Positions 1-5,056 are shown, counted from the first letter of the stretch. The stretch: DNA of 5,056 nucleotides from UBA5972 sp964588725 (GCA_964588725.1 CAZPQL010000102.1:1-5056), one strand, 5' to 3'. Program-made: numbers and translations. The notes: generated by a model not told the origin, from the sequence alone.

Positions 1-127
1 GCTTACGCAGCCAGAGCCATCGGAGCTTTGTTGTCATTTGCAACTAGCTTAATTGAGCCGGTAACGGTGGCATCGTGCCGAATGAAAGCAAACATCTTTA
101 GACGTCCGTCGATCCTGTTTCGACCCC
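1..127 (-). ncRNA. ssrA: tmRNA coding piece (5' half with mRNA-like region), incomplete
   Basis: It starts GGGGTCG, which pairs with the acceptor strand 161-155, and continues with GGATCGACGG, typical of the tmRNA D-arm region. It then reaches the tag frame at 41-3. Anything downstream of the tag stop, including the 3' end of the coding piece and any terminator, is outside the window. Confidence 0.88.
3..41 (-). other. ssrA: tmRNA proteolysis-tag reading frame, ANDNKAPMALAA
   Basis: Reading from the resume codon GCA at 41-39, twelve codons give ANDNKAPMALAA, followed by TAA at 5-3. It begins with the AND(N) typical of SsrA tags and ends in LAA, the degron recognised by ClpXP/ClpAP. The stalled ribosome resumes on this frame after the tmRNA alanine is transferred, so the tag added to the protein would be this peptide preceded by one uncoded alanine. 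There is no start codon or ribosome binding site, as expected. Confidence 0.95.
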
Positions 128-150
128 ATGACTGCCAAATGAGCAGGTTT
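128..150 (-). other. Intervening segment of the permuted ssrA precursor, removed on maturation
   Basis: These 23 nt separate the encoded CCA end of the acceptor piece (151) from the G that opens the coding piece (127). In two-piece tmRNAs such a spacer is excised by tRNA-type processing, with RNase P making the coding-piece 5' end. The limits follow from pairing the 7-bp acceptor stem; the processing itself is inferred. Confidence 0.75.
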
Positions 151-230
151 TGGTGGAGTCGCCGGGTACCGCCCCCGGGTCCGATCCGCTTATTGCATGC
201 GCGTTTATCATCATAGTTCCCAAGGGAACG
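151..230 (-). ncRNA. ssrA: tmRNA acceptor piece (tRNA-like 3' half)
   Basis: This part supplies the 3' half of the tRNA-like domain: T stem 178-174 with 166-162, a 7-nt T loop GGCGGTA (173-167), acceptor strand CGACTCC (161-155), discriminator A and an encoded CCA ending at 151. The T loop lacks the usual TTC core; an atypical loop fits alphaproteobacterial two-piece tmRNAs. Near its 5' end lies an inverted repeat GTTCCC/GGGAAC (229-216) that can fold into a short hairpin at or near the start of the transcript. The exact mature 5' end cannot be read from sequence. Confidence 0.88.
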
Positions 231-235
231 TGCCT

Positions 236-264
236 AACATACGGTGTCTGCGGGCGCGTTTCAA
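236..264 (-). promoter_or_regulatory. Sigma-70-type promoter of ssrA
   Basis: The minus strand has TTGAAA (264-259, five of six consensus bases) and TATGTT (241-236, four of six), separated by exactly 17 nt. Transcription would start near 229-231, right at the GTTCCC/GGGAAC hairpin and about 50 nt before the T arm, a suitable size for an acceptor piece. The -35 box lies 5 nt beyond the stop codon of the last vWA gene, so ssrA has its own promoter despite the very short gap. Confidence 0.65.
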
Positions 265-269
265 GGGTG

Positions 270-1010
270 CTACCCGGTGTCACCTGCCGGGCGCAATGCT
301 GACACCGCAGTGTTCAGCTCGCGCAGCAGTTTTTTACGCATTGCCGCCTGAAAATCCGAAAATCCCAGTGCGGTCTGGACGAATGCGTTGACCCCAAGAA
401 TGACTTCCTGTCGATAATAGCCCGCCAGATCACCGGGACGATAATCCATGATTTGGCCGTTCTGCTCGACGTCAAAATCTATCACCAGGCCGTTGATGTT
501 GGTCGTTTCAAAAATGGCGTCCAATTGGGCGGTTTGTGGATCAAACCCATCGTTGTTTTTTCCGTCGCCCGAAATATCAAGCGTCAGGTTCCAACAACCG
601 GGCGCGCGCGCCAGCAATCGGCCACCGTATCGAATGGCCTCGCCCAGCGCAGTGGAACGCGTGGCGGCGCTGTGCTTTTGTCGGTGCAGCAACGCGGATA
701 TTTTGTGCAGATCATCAATGGTCTTAATCAATTGCCAGTCCACGATCAGGTATTGATCCGTCTTGCTGGACCACTCGTAAATAGCCAAAGCGACCGGTGC
801 CGAAGGTTGCGAAAGCAGTATCGCCTGCACATCAGCATCCAACAGTGCCGCCGCCAGTCCGCGCATCTGCAATTCGTATTCAATTGGATCAACGGACGAC
901 GAAACATCCAGCCCCAGCGCCAGCGCCTGCCGACACAATGTCGTTGTCTGCCCCGCGAGTCCGCTGGCCAAGAAAAACCAACACGTGATGCCGACGACCA
1001 CGCGCAGCAT
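270..1010 (-). CDS. Secreted vWA-like DUF1194 protein, copy 4 in transcription order
   Basis: Predicted exported protein of 246 residues, function unknown. A signal peptide covers about residues 1-20 (hydrophobic core VVVGITCWFFLA, cleavage near GLAG/Q). The rest is one vWA-like domain with a full MIDAS: D35-V-S37-S-S39, T120 in STALGEA and D149 in DISGDG. This set normally binds a divalent cation. The only cysteines after the signal are C26, just before the first beta strand, and C139, just before the MIDAS Asp strand; a disulfide is likely. INGLVI and a C-terminal AMRKKLLREL are shared with its neighbours. It aligns without gaps to the preceding copy (1761-1012) over residues 22-155. The region after INGLVI is its most divergent part: where the other copies have HGPG or RGPL it reads LGVN. 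ATG start; the preceding gene's stop lies 1 nt upstream, and AAGGA sits about 12 nt before the start. TAG stop. Confidence 0.9.
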   Translation of the reverse strand: MLRVVVGITCWFFLASGLAGQTTTLCRQALALGLDVSSSVDPIEYELQMRGLAAALLDADVQAILLSQPSAPVALAIYEWSSKTDQYLIVDWQLIKTIDDLHKISALLHRQKHSAATRSTALGEAIRYGGRLLARAPGCWNLTLDISGDGKNNDGFDPQTAQLDAIFETTNINGLVIDFDVEQNGQIMDYRPGDLAGYYRQEVILGVNAFVQTALGFSDFQAAMRKKLLRELNTAVSALRPAGDTG

Positions 1011-1011
1011 A

Positions 1012-1761
1012 TCAAATACCGTCCTTCAAGAACTTCGGCGGGTCCGCAGCCGCCACCGCGAGAGTCAGCTCGCGCAGCAATTTCCGGCGCATGGCTTTCT
1101 CGAAGTCCCGAAAGCCAACCGCCGTTTCGATAAAGGCACCGGGGCCATGAATGACTTCCTGACGGTAATAATTTTGCAGCCTGCCGATTTCTTTGTCGAC
1201 GCCCTTGATGGCGCTGGGCTCGGCAGCACCAATCACCAGCCCGTTGATAATGGCCGTGCGAAACATCGGATGGGTCTTGGCGTTTTTGGGTCGATGGCCG
1301 TCATTGTTGCGCCCGTCGCCCGATATGTCGAGCGTATATTTCCAGCACTCTGGTGCACGTGCCAAAAGGTCTCCGCCGTATGTGATCGCGCGACCGATAG
1401 CCGTGGTCCGCACACCGTCGGGCGGTTCGCGCACCCGCAAAAGCGCAGCAATATGCGCAATATCTCCGGGCGTCGTAATCTTGGTCCAATCCAGAATAAG
1501 CGCCTGATTGGCGCGTCCGCTCCATTCATAAATGGCAAGCGCCACCGGGGCCGAAGGCATCCCGAGAAGCGTCGACTGCACATCTTCGTCAAGCATGGCA
1601 GCCGCCAGCCCGCCCAACTGCAGCGCATATTCGCGTTGATCGACAGACCACGAAACATCCAGACCCAAAGCCAGCGCCTGTCGGCACGCGGCCCCCGCAG
1701 TTTGCGCAAGTCCCGTTGCGGGAATCAGACAGAAAAGCAACCTGAACAGCACGAAATTCAC
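1012..1761 (-). CDS. Secreted vWA-like DUF1194 protein, copy 3 in transcription order
   Basis: Predicted exported protein of 249 residues, function unknown. The signal peptide is about residues 1-19 (VLFRLLFCLIPATGLA/Q). The vWA-like domain has a complete MIDAS: D35-V-S37-W-S39, T120 in TTAIGRA and D149 in DISGDG. A tryptophan at the variable MIDAS position is distinctive; the others have S or R. The mature-part cysteines are C26 and C139. Other conserved blocks are PSAPVALAIYEW (69-80), INGLVI, YYRQEVIHGPGAF and AMRRKLLREL near the C-terminus. It is closest to the copy at 1010-270, sharing YYRQEVI and the gapless N-terminal half. The start is GTG at 1761, 6 nt after the preceding stop, with a purine-rich GAGGGGGG about 10 nt upstream inside the end of that gene. 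No later start would keep the signal peptide. TGA stop. Confidence 0.9.
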   Translation of the reverse strand: MNFVLFRLLFCLIPATGLAQTAGAACRQALALGLDVSWSVDQREYALQLGGLAAAMLDEDVQSTLLGMPSAPVALAIYEWSGRANQALILDWTKITTPGDIAHIAALLRVREPPDGVRTTAIGRAITYGGDLLARAPECWKYTLDISGDGRNNDGHRPKNAKTHPMFRTAIINGLVIGAAEPSAIKGVDKEIGRLQNYYRQEVIHGPGAFIETAVGFRDFEKAMRRKLLRELTLAVAAADPPKFLKDGI

Positions 1762-1767
1762 TGGGTT

Positions 1768-2526
1768 TTAACCCCCCTCGTTTTGATCGACCGGCGCCGC
1801 TTCAGACACATTGATTTGCAACTCACGCAGTAGTTTTTGACGCATCGCCACGCCATAATCGCCGTAGCCCTTGGCGACCTGAACAAAGGACCCCGGGCCG
1901 TGGATGACCTGTGACTTGAAGTAATTGACCATTTCGGTGATGCGGGCGTGGGTTTTGTCGCGACCGGCACCGTCTGCAGAACCAATGATCAGCCCGTTGA
2001 TGGTTGCATTGTTGAAAACCGGGTGCATTTTGGCGACCAGCGGCGCGTCTCCCTGATTGCTTTTGCCATCGGCGGAAATATCCAGTGTAAGCTGCCAGCA
2101 ATCGGGCGAACGGTTAAGCAAATTGGCTCCAAATATGATCGCCTGTCCCAGCGCGGTCAGACTGGTGCGGGTGTAAACGGTTTTATTCAAAAACACGTTG
2201 GCGACCAGTTGAATATCCTCGGGGCCTTCGATCAAATGCCAGTCCAACAGAATTTTCTGGTCGCCCCGCCCTCCCCATTCAAAAACCGCGATCGCCACGG
2301 GTGCGCTGGGTGAGGACAACAAGAGCTGCTGTACTTCCGTGTCCAGCAGCGCACTGGCCACGCCCAGCATCTGTTGGGTGTATTCGGCGCGGTCCACCGA
2401 GGACGACACATCCAGCCCCAGTGCCAGAGCTTGCCGACAGGCGGCTACAGCGGGCTGCGCCACATTTGCAAGCACAAGCATCGCTGAAATAAGCGTAACC
2501 GCGCCGAATTTGAACGCAGGTATCAC
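1768..2526 (-). CDS. Secreted vWA-like DUF1194 protein, copy 2 in transcription order
   Basis: Predicted exported protein of 252 residues, function unknown. The signal peptide is about residues 1-28, with a textbook AVA/A cleavage site just before ACRQALALGLD. The MIDAS is complete: D39-V-S41-S-S43, T124 in LTALGQA and D153 in DISADG (alanine where the other copies have glycine). C30 and C143 are the only cysteines. Shared blocks are PSAPVAIAVFEW, INGLIIG, HGPGSFVQVA and AMRQKLLREL. It starts with GTG in a GTGA overlap with the stop of the preceding paralog. No good Shine-Dalgarno is visible, so translation is probably coupled to the gene before it. The four residues more than in copies 3 and 4 lie mostly in the signal peptide and before the MIDAS threonine. 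TAA stop. Confidence 0.9.
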   Translation of the reverse strand: MIPAFKFGAVTLISAMLVLANVAQPAVAACRQALALGLDVSSSVDRAEYTQQMLGVASALLDTEVQQLLLSSPSAPVAIAVFEWGGRGDQKILLDWHLIEGPEDIQLVANVFLNKTVYTRTSLTALGQAIIFGANLLNRSPDCWQLTLDISADGKSNQGDAPLVAKMHPVFNNATINGLIIGSADGAGRDKTHARITEMVNYFKSQVIHGPGSFVQVAKGYGDYGVAMRQKLLRELQINVSEAAPVDQNEGG

Positions 2527-3239
2527 AGCGGTGCCGATGCGGCCGGTATACGACGCAATTCTGACAAGCTGGGCGGCAGTTCGCGCAGCAGTTTTTTCAA
2601 AATAGCGCGTGGAAAATCGTCAAACCCTTCGGCGATCTCGACAAAAGACAAGGGACCACGCGCGATTTGGGTTTCATAAAATTCCAACGGGTCGGGGCGG
2701 TCGCCGCGGATGACCAGCCCGTTGATCGTAACGCCCAAAAGTGCGATGTCGTCGGCAATAGGCGCGGGGTCAAAACCGGTATTTTTGATACCGTCGCCCG
2801 AAATGTCGATCACCCGCCGTCTGCAGACCAGCGGATTGCCGGCCCCCAGGCTTTCAGCCTGCAACAACGCTTGTCCGGGCGCTGTGAGATCAAAACGGAA
2901 CGCACGTTTCATTGCGTCGACTTCATCGGCAAAACTGAGAACCGATTGAGGCGTGCTGAGTAACCGCCATGGCACGACCTGACGCTGTTGTTCGTCGCCG
3001 CTCCATTGCGTGACCGTGACCATCAGACCGCCGTGCAGCCATCCGATAGTTTCGATAACCTCTTTGGCGCGAAAGGCCTCGGCAGTGCCGTGCTGCAGCA
3101 GTTCAAATTCAGTCGGGTTGACCGAACGCGACACATCCATCGCCAGTACCAGTTCAAGGTCGCACTGGCTTTGTGCTTTTGCCGGGCCGCAATTCAGCGC
3201 CAGAAATGCAGCGCCCAAAATCAAAGATTTCAAAAACAA
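2523..3239 (-). CDS. Secreted vWA-like DUF1194 protein, copy 1 in transcription order, most divergent paralog
   Basis: Predicted exported protein of 238 residues, function unknown. The signal peptide is about residues 1-22 (LKSLILGAAFLAL core, AKA/Q cleavage). The MIDAS is D35-V-S37-R-S39, T119 in LTAPGQA and D149 in DISGDG. The mature part has two cysteines, C26 and C139, matching the other copies. It lacks the CRQALALGLD and SAPVA blocks of the other three, having CDLELVLAMD and GGLMVTVTQW in their place. It keeps INGLVI and a C-terminal KKLLREL. This makes it the outlier of the four. Start: TTG at 3239, with GGAG six nt upstream (3249-3246) and the signal peptide directly after it; no in-frame ATG fits. 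It is 49 nt downstream of the monooxygenase gene and overlaps the next paralog by 4 nt. Confidence 0.88.
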   Translation of the reverse strand: MFLKSLILGAAFLALNCGPAKAQSQCDLELVLAMDVSRSVNPTEFELLQHGTAEAFRAKEVIETIGWLHGGLMVTVTQWSGDEQQRQVVPWRLLSTPQSVLSFADEVDAMKRAFRFDLTAPGQALLQAESLGAGNPLVCRRRVIDISGDGIKNTGFDPAPIADDIALLGVTINGLVIRGDRPDPLEFYETQIARGPLSFVEIAEGFDDFPRAILKKLLRELPPSLSELRRIPAASAPL

Positions 3240-3245
3240 TGTACA

Positions 3246-3249
3246 CTCC
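3246..3249 (-). promoter_or_regulatory. Shine-Dalgarno GGAG that fixes the TTG start of the first vWA gene
   Basis: GGAG ends 6 nt before the TTG at 3239-3237. The frame has no nearby ATG, and the nearby GTG at 3246-3244 is out of frame. The site therefore supports the unusual TTG start, which places the signal peptide at the N-terminus. Confidence 0.6.
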
Positions 3250-3263
3250 GTGTTGGTGGCGTC

Positions 3264-3292
3264 AGCGTATGAAAGCCAACCTACCGGGTCAA
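3264..3292 (-). promoter_or_regulatory. Candidate internal promoter for the four vWA genes
   Basis: TTGACC (3292-3287, five of six -35 bases) overlaps the monooxygenase stop codon. It is followed after 17 nt by TACGCT (3269-3264, only three of six -10 bases). A start near 3257 would leave a leader of about 18-20 nt containing the GGAG in front of the TTG start. A good -35 with a weak -10 is common in alphaproteobacterial promoters, but chance is possible. Confidence 0.35.
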
Positions 3293-4596
3293 TTCACGCT
3301 TTCGATGGGAGGCCAGTGCATGATACGGCATAATTTTGTCAGCGCCTTGCGATAGCTGCGGTTGTCCACATAACCGATGTGGCGGTCGGTATCTTGCATG
3401 CGCAACCCACCGGTGGTGTCAAAGCGCCGGGTTTGTGGCAGGCGACGCAGGCGCGCATAAGCATCTGGATTATCGCGCGCATCCAGAATCGCCCGCCCGA
3501 TGACGCGGCTCATGGCGTTGAACAGGCTAAAGCTCGAGCCGTTGGATTCAATAAAGCTGAGCAGAAACAGGTTGGGCACGTCAGGAAAAATCGCCAAAGG
3601 CGGCGCCAGACGCCCACGGGTCCACGGCAAAAGATCCGGATCGATATAGGGAATGACCCAGTCAAAACCAGTGGCGCAAATGACGTCGTCAAATGCGCGG
3701 CGCGTGCCATCCTTGAAAATCACCTCCGCCCGATCGAAACCCGTGATGTCGCCCAAAATCCCGATGTCGCCGTGGCGCAGGTGGTGGATGAACTGATCGT
3801 TCAGCAACGGGTGCGTTTCCATCAGGCGATGGTCGGGTTTGGGCATGCCGTATTGGCCAAGGTCGCCAATTAAGACACGCAGCAGGGTTTGAAAAATGCG
3901 CTGACGAATTGGGAACGGCAACGGCGGGCTGTTGTCGGCAAACACATCTGCGGGCTTGCCCAGAATGTGCTTGGGGATCACGTGATATCCGCGCCGCAGC
4001 GAAACCGCCACGTTGTCAGCTGTTCGCGCGGCGTCGCAGGCAATATCGACGCCCGAATTCCCAAGACCCACCACCAGAACCGATTTTCCCGTCAGGTCGT
4101 TGGCATTTTTGAAATGCGCGCCGTGGCGGATACGGCCCGCAAAACCATCCATACCGTCCCAATTTGGGATGATAGGCTGCCAGTTTGACCCGTTGGCGGC
4201 AATCAGCCAGCGATAATGTTCGCGTGCGCCTTTGCTGGTTTCAATCGACCAGCCGTTATCGTCGGGCGTGGCTGACGTGACGGTCTCTCCAAAGCGCGTG
4301 TGCGCCGCGATACCGTGATCGCGACCAAAATTGCGAATGTATTCAAGGATATGCGCTCCGGACGGGTAATCGGCCCAGCTATCGGGCATGGGATAGGCGT
4401 CAAATCCGGTCATGGTGCGCGAGCTGATCAGATGAGCGCTGTCGTAAATCGGCGACTCCGGATCGTCGCGGTTCCAAAGCCCGCCGAAATCGGCGTTGCG
4501 CTCAAACAGCGTGTAGGAAATGCCAAGTTCACCCAGCACCCGCGCCTGCGTCAGCCCGGCAGGACCTCCGCCAACGATACAGACGGAGCTGCTCAC
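3289..4596 (-). CDS. Flavin-containing monooxygenase (FMO family, FAD/NADPH)
   Basis: Cytoplasmic flavoprotein that should use NADPH and O2 to oxygenate a soft nucleophile (N or S) or a ketone; the substrate is not readable. With the chosen start it has 435 residues, normal for bacterial FMOs. Motifs in order: FAD Rossmann GGGPAG (9-14) with a glutamate ending strand 2 (E32), GGLW (38-41), the FMO signature FxGxxxHxxxF (152-162), the NADPH Rossmann GLGNSG (177-182), and the ATGF of the second FAD contact (308-311). It does not resemble the Roseobacter trimethylamine monooxygenase Tmm as I recall it, so no symbol is given. Start: an ATG at 4626 adds ten residues (MEIHAKHRPL) and overlaps the upstream gene by 34 nt. 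The GTG at 4596 gives a GTGA 4-nt overlap and begins just before the Rossmann strand, as FMOs usually do. Neither start has a strong Shine-Dalgarno. TGA stop. Confidence 0.88.
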   Translation of the reverse strand: MSSSVCIVGGGPAGLTQARVLGELGISYTLFERNADFGGLWNRDDPESPIYDSAHLISSRTMTGFDAYPMPDSWADYPSGAHILEYIRNFGRDHGIAAHTRFGETVTSATPDDNGWSIETSKGAREHYRWLIAANGSNWQPIIPNWDGMDGFAGRIRHGAHFKNANDLTGKSVLVVGLGNSGVDIACDAARTADNVAVSLRRGYHVIPKHILGKPADVFADNSPPLPFPIRQRIFQTLLRVLIGDLGQYGMPKPDHRLMETHPLLNDQFIHHLRHGDIGILGDITGFDRAEVIFKDGTRRAFDDVICATGFDWVIPYIDPDLLPWTRGRLAPPLAIFPDVPNLFLLSFIESNGSSFSLFNAMSRVIGRAILDARDNPDAYARLRRLPQTRRFDTTGGLRMQDTDRHIGYVDNRSYRKALTKLCRIMHWPPIESVN

Positions 4597-5024
4597 CAGT
4601 GGCCGGTGCTTTGCATGGATTTCCAAGGCTCGCGCAATTCCAGCGCGCCGCCTTTTTGCAGCAATTCCACCGAAATATTGTCAGGGCTGCGCACAAAGGC
4701 CATGCGCCCGTCACGCGGCGGGCGGTTGATTGTGACGCCGCTGTCGGCCAGATGCTGACAGGTGGCGTAGATGTCATCGACCTCATAGGCCAGATGGCCG
4801 AAATGGCGGCTGTCGGCGGGCAAATCATCGTCGCCGTCCCAGTTATAGGTCAGTTCTATCGGCGCCTCCGGCTGCCCCGGGGGAGCGAGGAAAATAAGCG
4901 TAAAACGCCCGCCTTCGTTTTCATGCCGCCGGGTTTCTTCCAATCCCAGCAAGTCGCAATAAAAATGCATCGTCACGTCAAGATCTTTCACGCGCACCAT
5001 GGTGTGCAGGTATTTGATGGTCAT
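4593..5024 (-). CDS. Glyoxalase I-like VOC protein (lactoylglutathione lyase type)
   Basis: Probable cytoplasmic metalloenzyme of 143 residues with two beta-alpha-beta-beta-beta modules. Glyoxalase I isomerises the hemithioacetal of methylglyoxal and glutathione to S-lactoylglutathione. All four metal ligands of E. coli GloA have counterparts: H7 (YLHTMVRV), E57 (IELTYNWD), H77 (FGHLAYEV) and E120 (VELL). R11 and N61, at the glutathione-binding positions, are also present. It differs from GloA in the second half: the GPVKGGTT-type loop is replaced by NRPPRDGRMAF, and a tail ending TGHW is added. It could therefore be a related VOC enzyme with another thiol or substrate, and I do not assign gloA. 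ATG start with AGAGGGG about 8-10 nt upstream. The TGA stop overlaps the GTG of the monooxygenase gene, suggesting co-translation. Only 32 nt of upstream sequence are present, so its promoter is not visible. Confidence 0.88.
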   Translation of the reverse strand: MTIKYLHTMVRVKDLDVTMHFYCDLLGLEETRRHENEGGRFTLIFLAPPGQPEAPIELTYNWDGDDDLPADSRHFGHLAYEVDDIYATCQHLADSGVTINRPPRDGRMAFVRSPDNISVELLQKGGALELREPWKSMQSTGHW

Positions 5025-5056
5025 TTCATTCCCCTCTGCCAGTTTACTTTCGGAGC

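Larger units (their letters stand above)
1..230 (-). ncRNA. ssrA: tmRNA (ssrA), circularly permuted two-piece form, 3' part of the gene cut by the window edge
   Basis: tmRNA acts with SmpB to rescue stalled ribosomes: the alanyl-charged tRNA-like end enters the A site and an internal frame adds a degradation tag. On the minus strand the acceptor piece comes first, ending ...CGACTCC-ACCA at 151. After 23 nt the coding piece begins GGGGTCG at 127. These two ends form a 7-bp acceptor stem with a G3-U70 wobble, the identity element for alanyl-tRNA synthetase. The T arm is CCGGG/GGCGGTA/CCCGG (178-162), preceded by the CGGAC also found in one-piece tmRNAs. The coding piece carries GGATCGACGG after the acceptor strand and then the tag frame. 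Permuted two-piece tmRNA is the known alphaproteobacterial arrangement. The 5' end near 230 is inferred from the promoter; the 3' end of the coding piece lies outside the window. Identification is very secure, the outer boundary less so. Confidence 0.95.

Noticed and set aside
1..269. Integration site for a genomic island at ssrA
   Set aside because: tmRNA genes are common attachment sites, but no integrase, direct repeat of the acceptor end or foreign-looking segment is present in the window.
98..283. Small minus-strand open frame covering the ssrA region (61 codons)
   Set aside because: It runs through the tmRNA acceptor arm, CCA end and coding-piece 5' end, whose RNA structure fully explains the sequence.
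453..1133. Open frame on the plus strand (226 codons)
   Set aside because: Antisense to the vWA gene at 1010-270; arginine- and glutamine-rich composition typical of a reverse-strand shadow.
985..1833. Long open frame on the plus strand (282 codons)
   Set aside because: It lies antisense to the vWA gene at 1761-1012, has no recognisable domain or signal peptide, and crosses two gene junctions of the opposite strand. It is a shadow of a real gene.
3180..3200. Possible lipobox cysteine in the first vWA protein (ALNC)
   Set aside because: The residue before the cysteine is asparagine, not G/A/S, and a clear AKA/Q signal peptidase I site follows.
3252..3280. Inverted repeat GTTGG/CCAAC in the gap before the vWA cluster as a terminator or operator
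   Set aside because: Only 5 bp with a 19-nt loop and no T tract; easily by chance.
5025..5056. Promoter for the glyoxalase-like gene
   Set aside because: Only 32 nt upstream are available; a TAAACT-like string is present but no -35 can be assessed.

Overview
The window looks like chromosome of an alphaproteobacterium, most likely of the Rhodobacterales/Roseobacter type. The evidence is a circularly permuted (two-piece) tmRNA gene whose tag starts ANDN, secreted DUF1194 proteins (a family I know mainly from alphaproteobacteria), moderate GC, and frequent GTG/TTG starts in tightly packed genes. Everything convincing lies on the minus strand, so the biological order runs from high to low coordinates.

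Layout in transcription order: (1) a glyoxalase I-like VOC protein (5024 to 4593) with all four metal ligands; (2) an FAD/NADPH flavin-containing monooxygenase (best start a GTG at 4596, to 3289), overlapping gene 1 by 4 nt; (3-6) after a 49-nt gap, four consecutive paralogs of a secreted von Willebrand factor A-like family (DUF1194), at 3239-2523, 2526-1768, 1761-1012 and 1010-270. Their junctions are a 4-nt overlap, a 6-nt gap and a 1-nt gap. Each has a signal peptide, a complete metal-binding MIDAS set (DxSxS, T, D), two cysteines in the predicted mature protein and a C-terminal KLLREL signature. (7) Five nt after the last stop codon begins the -35 box of ssrA. The acceptor piece (about 230 to 151) comes first, then a 23-nt intervening segment (150 to 128), then the coding piece (127 and down, running off the window at position 1). 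The coding piece carries the proteolysis tag ANDNKAPMALAA and a stop codon.

The six protein genes have operon-like spacing, with a possible internal promoter in front of the four paralogs. The two enzymes are predicted cytoplasmic and the four vWA proteins predicted periplasmic or secreted. No pathway linking them can be read from the sequence. The most notable content is the tandem quartet of intact, diverged vWA paralogs of unknown function, and its tight abutment to the ssrA promoter. There is no mobile element, CRISPR array or integrase in the window. The only non-protein stretch near 300 bases (1-269) is filled by ssrA and its promoter.
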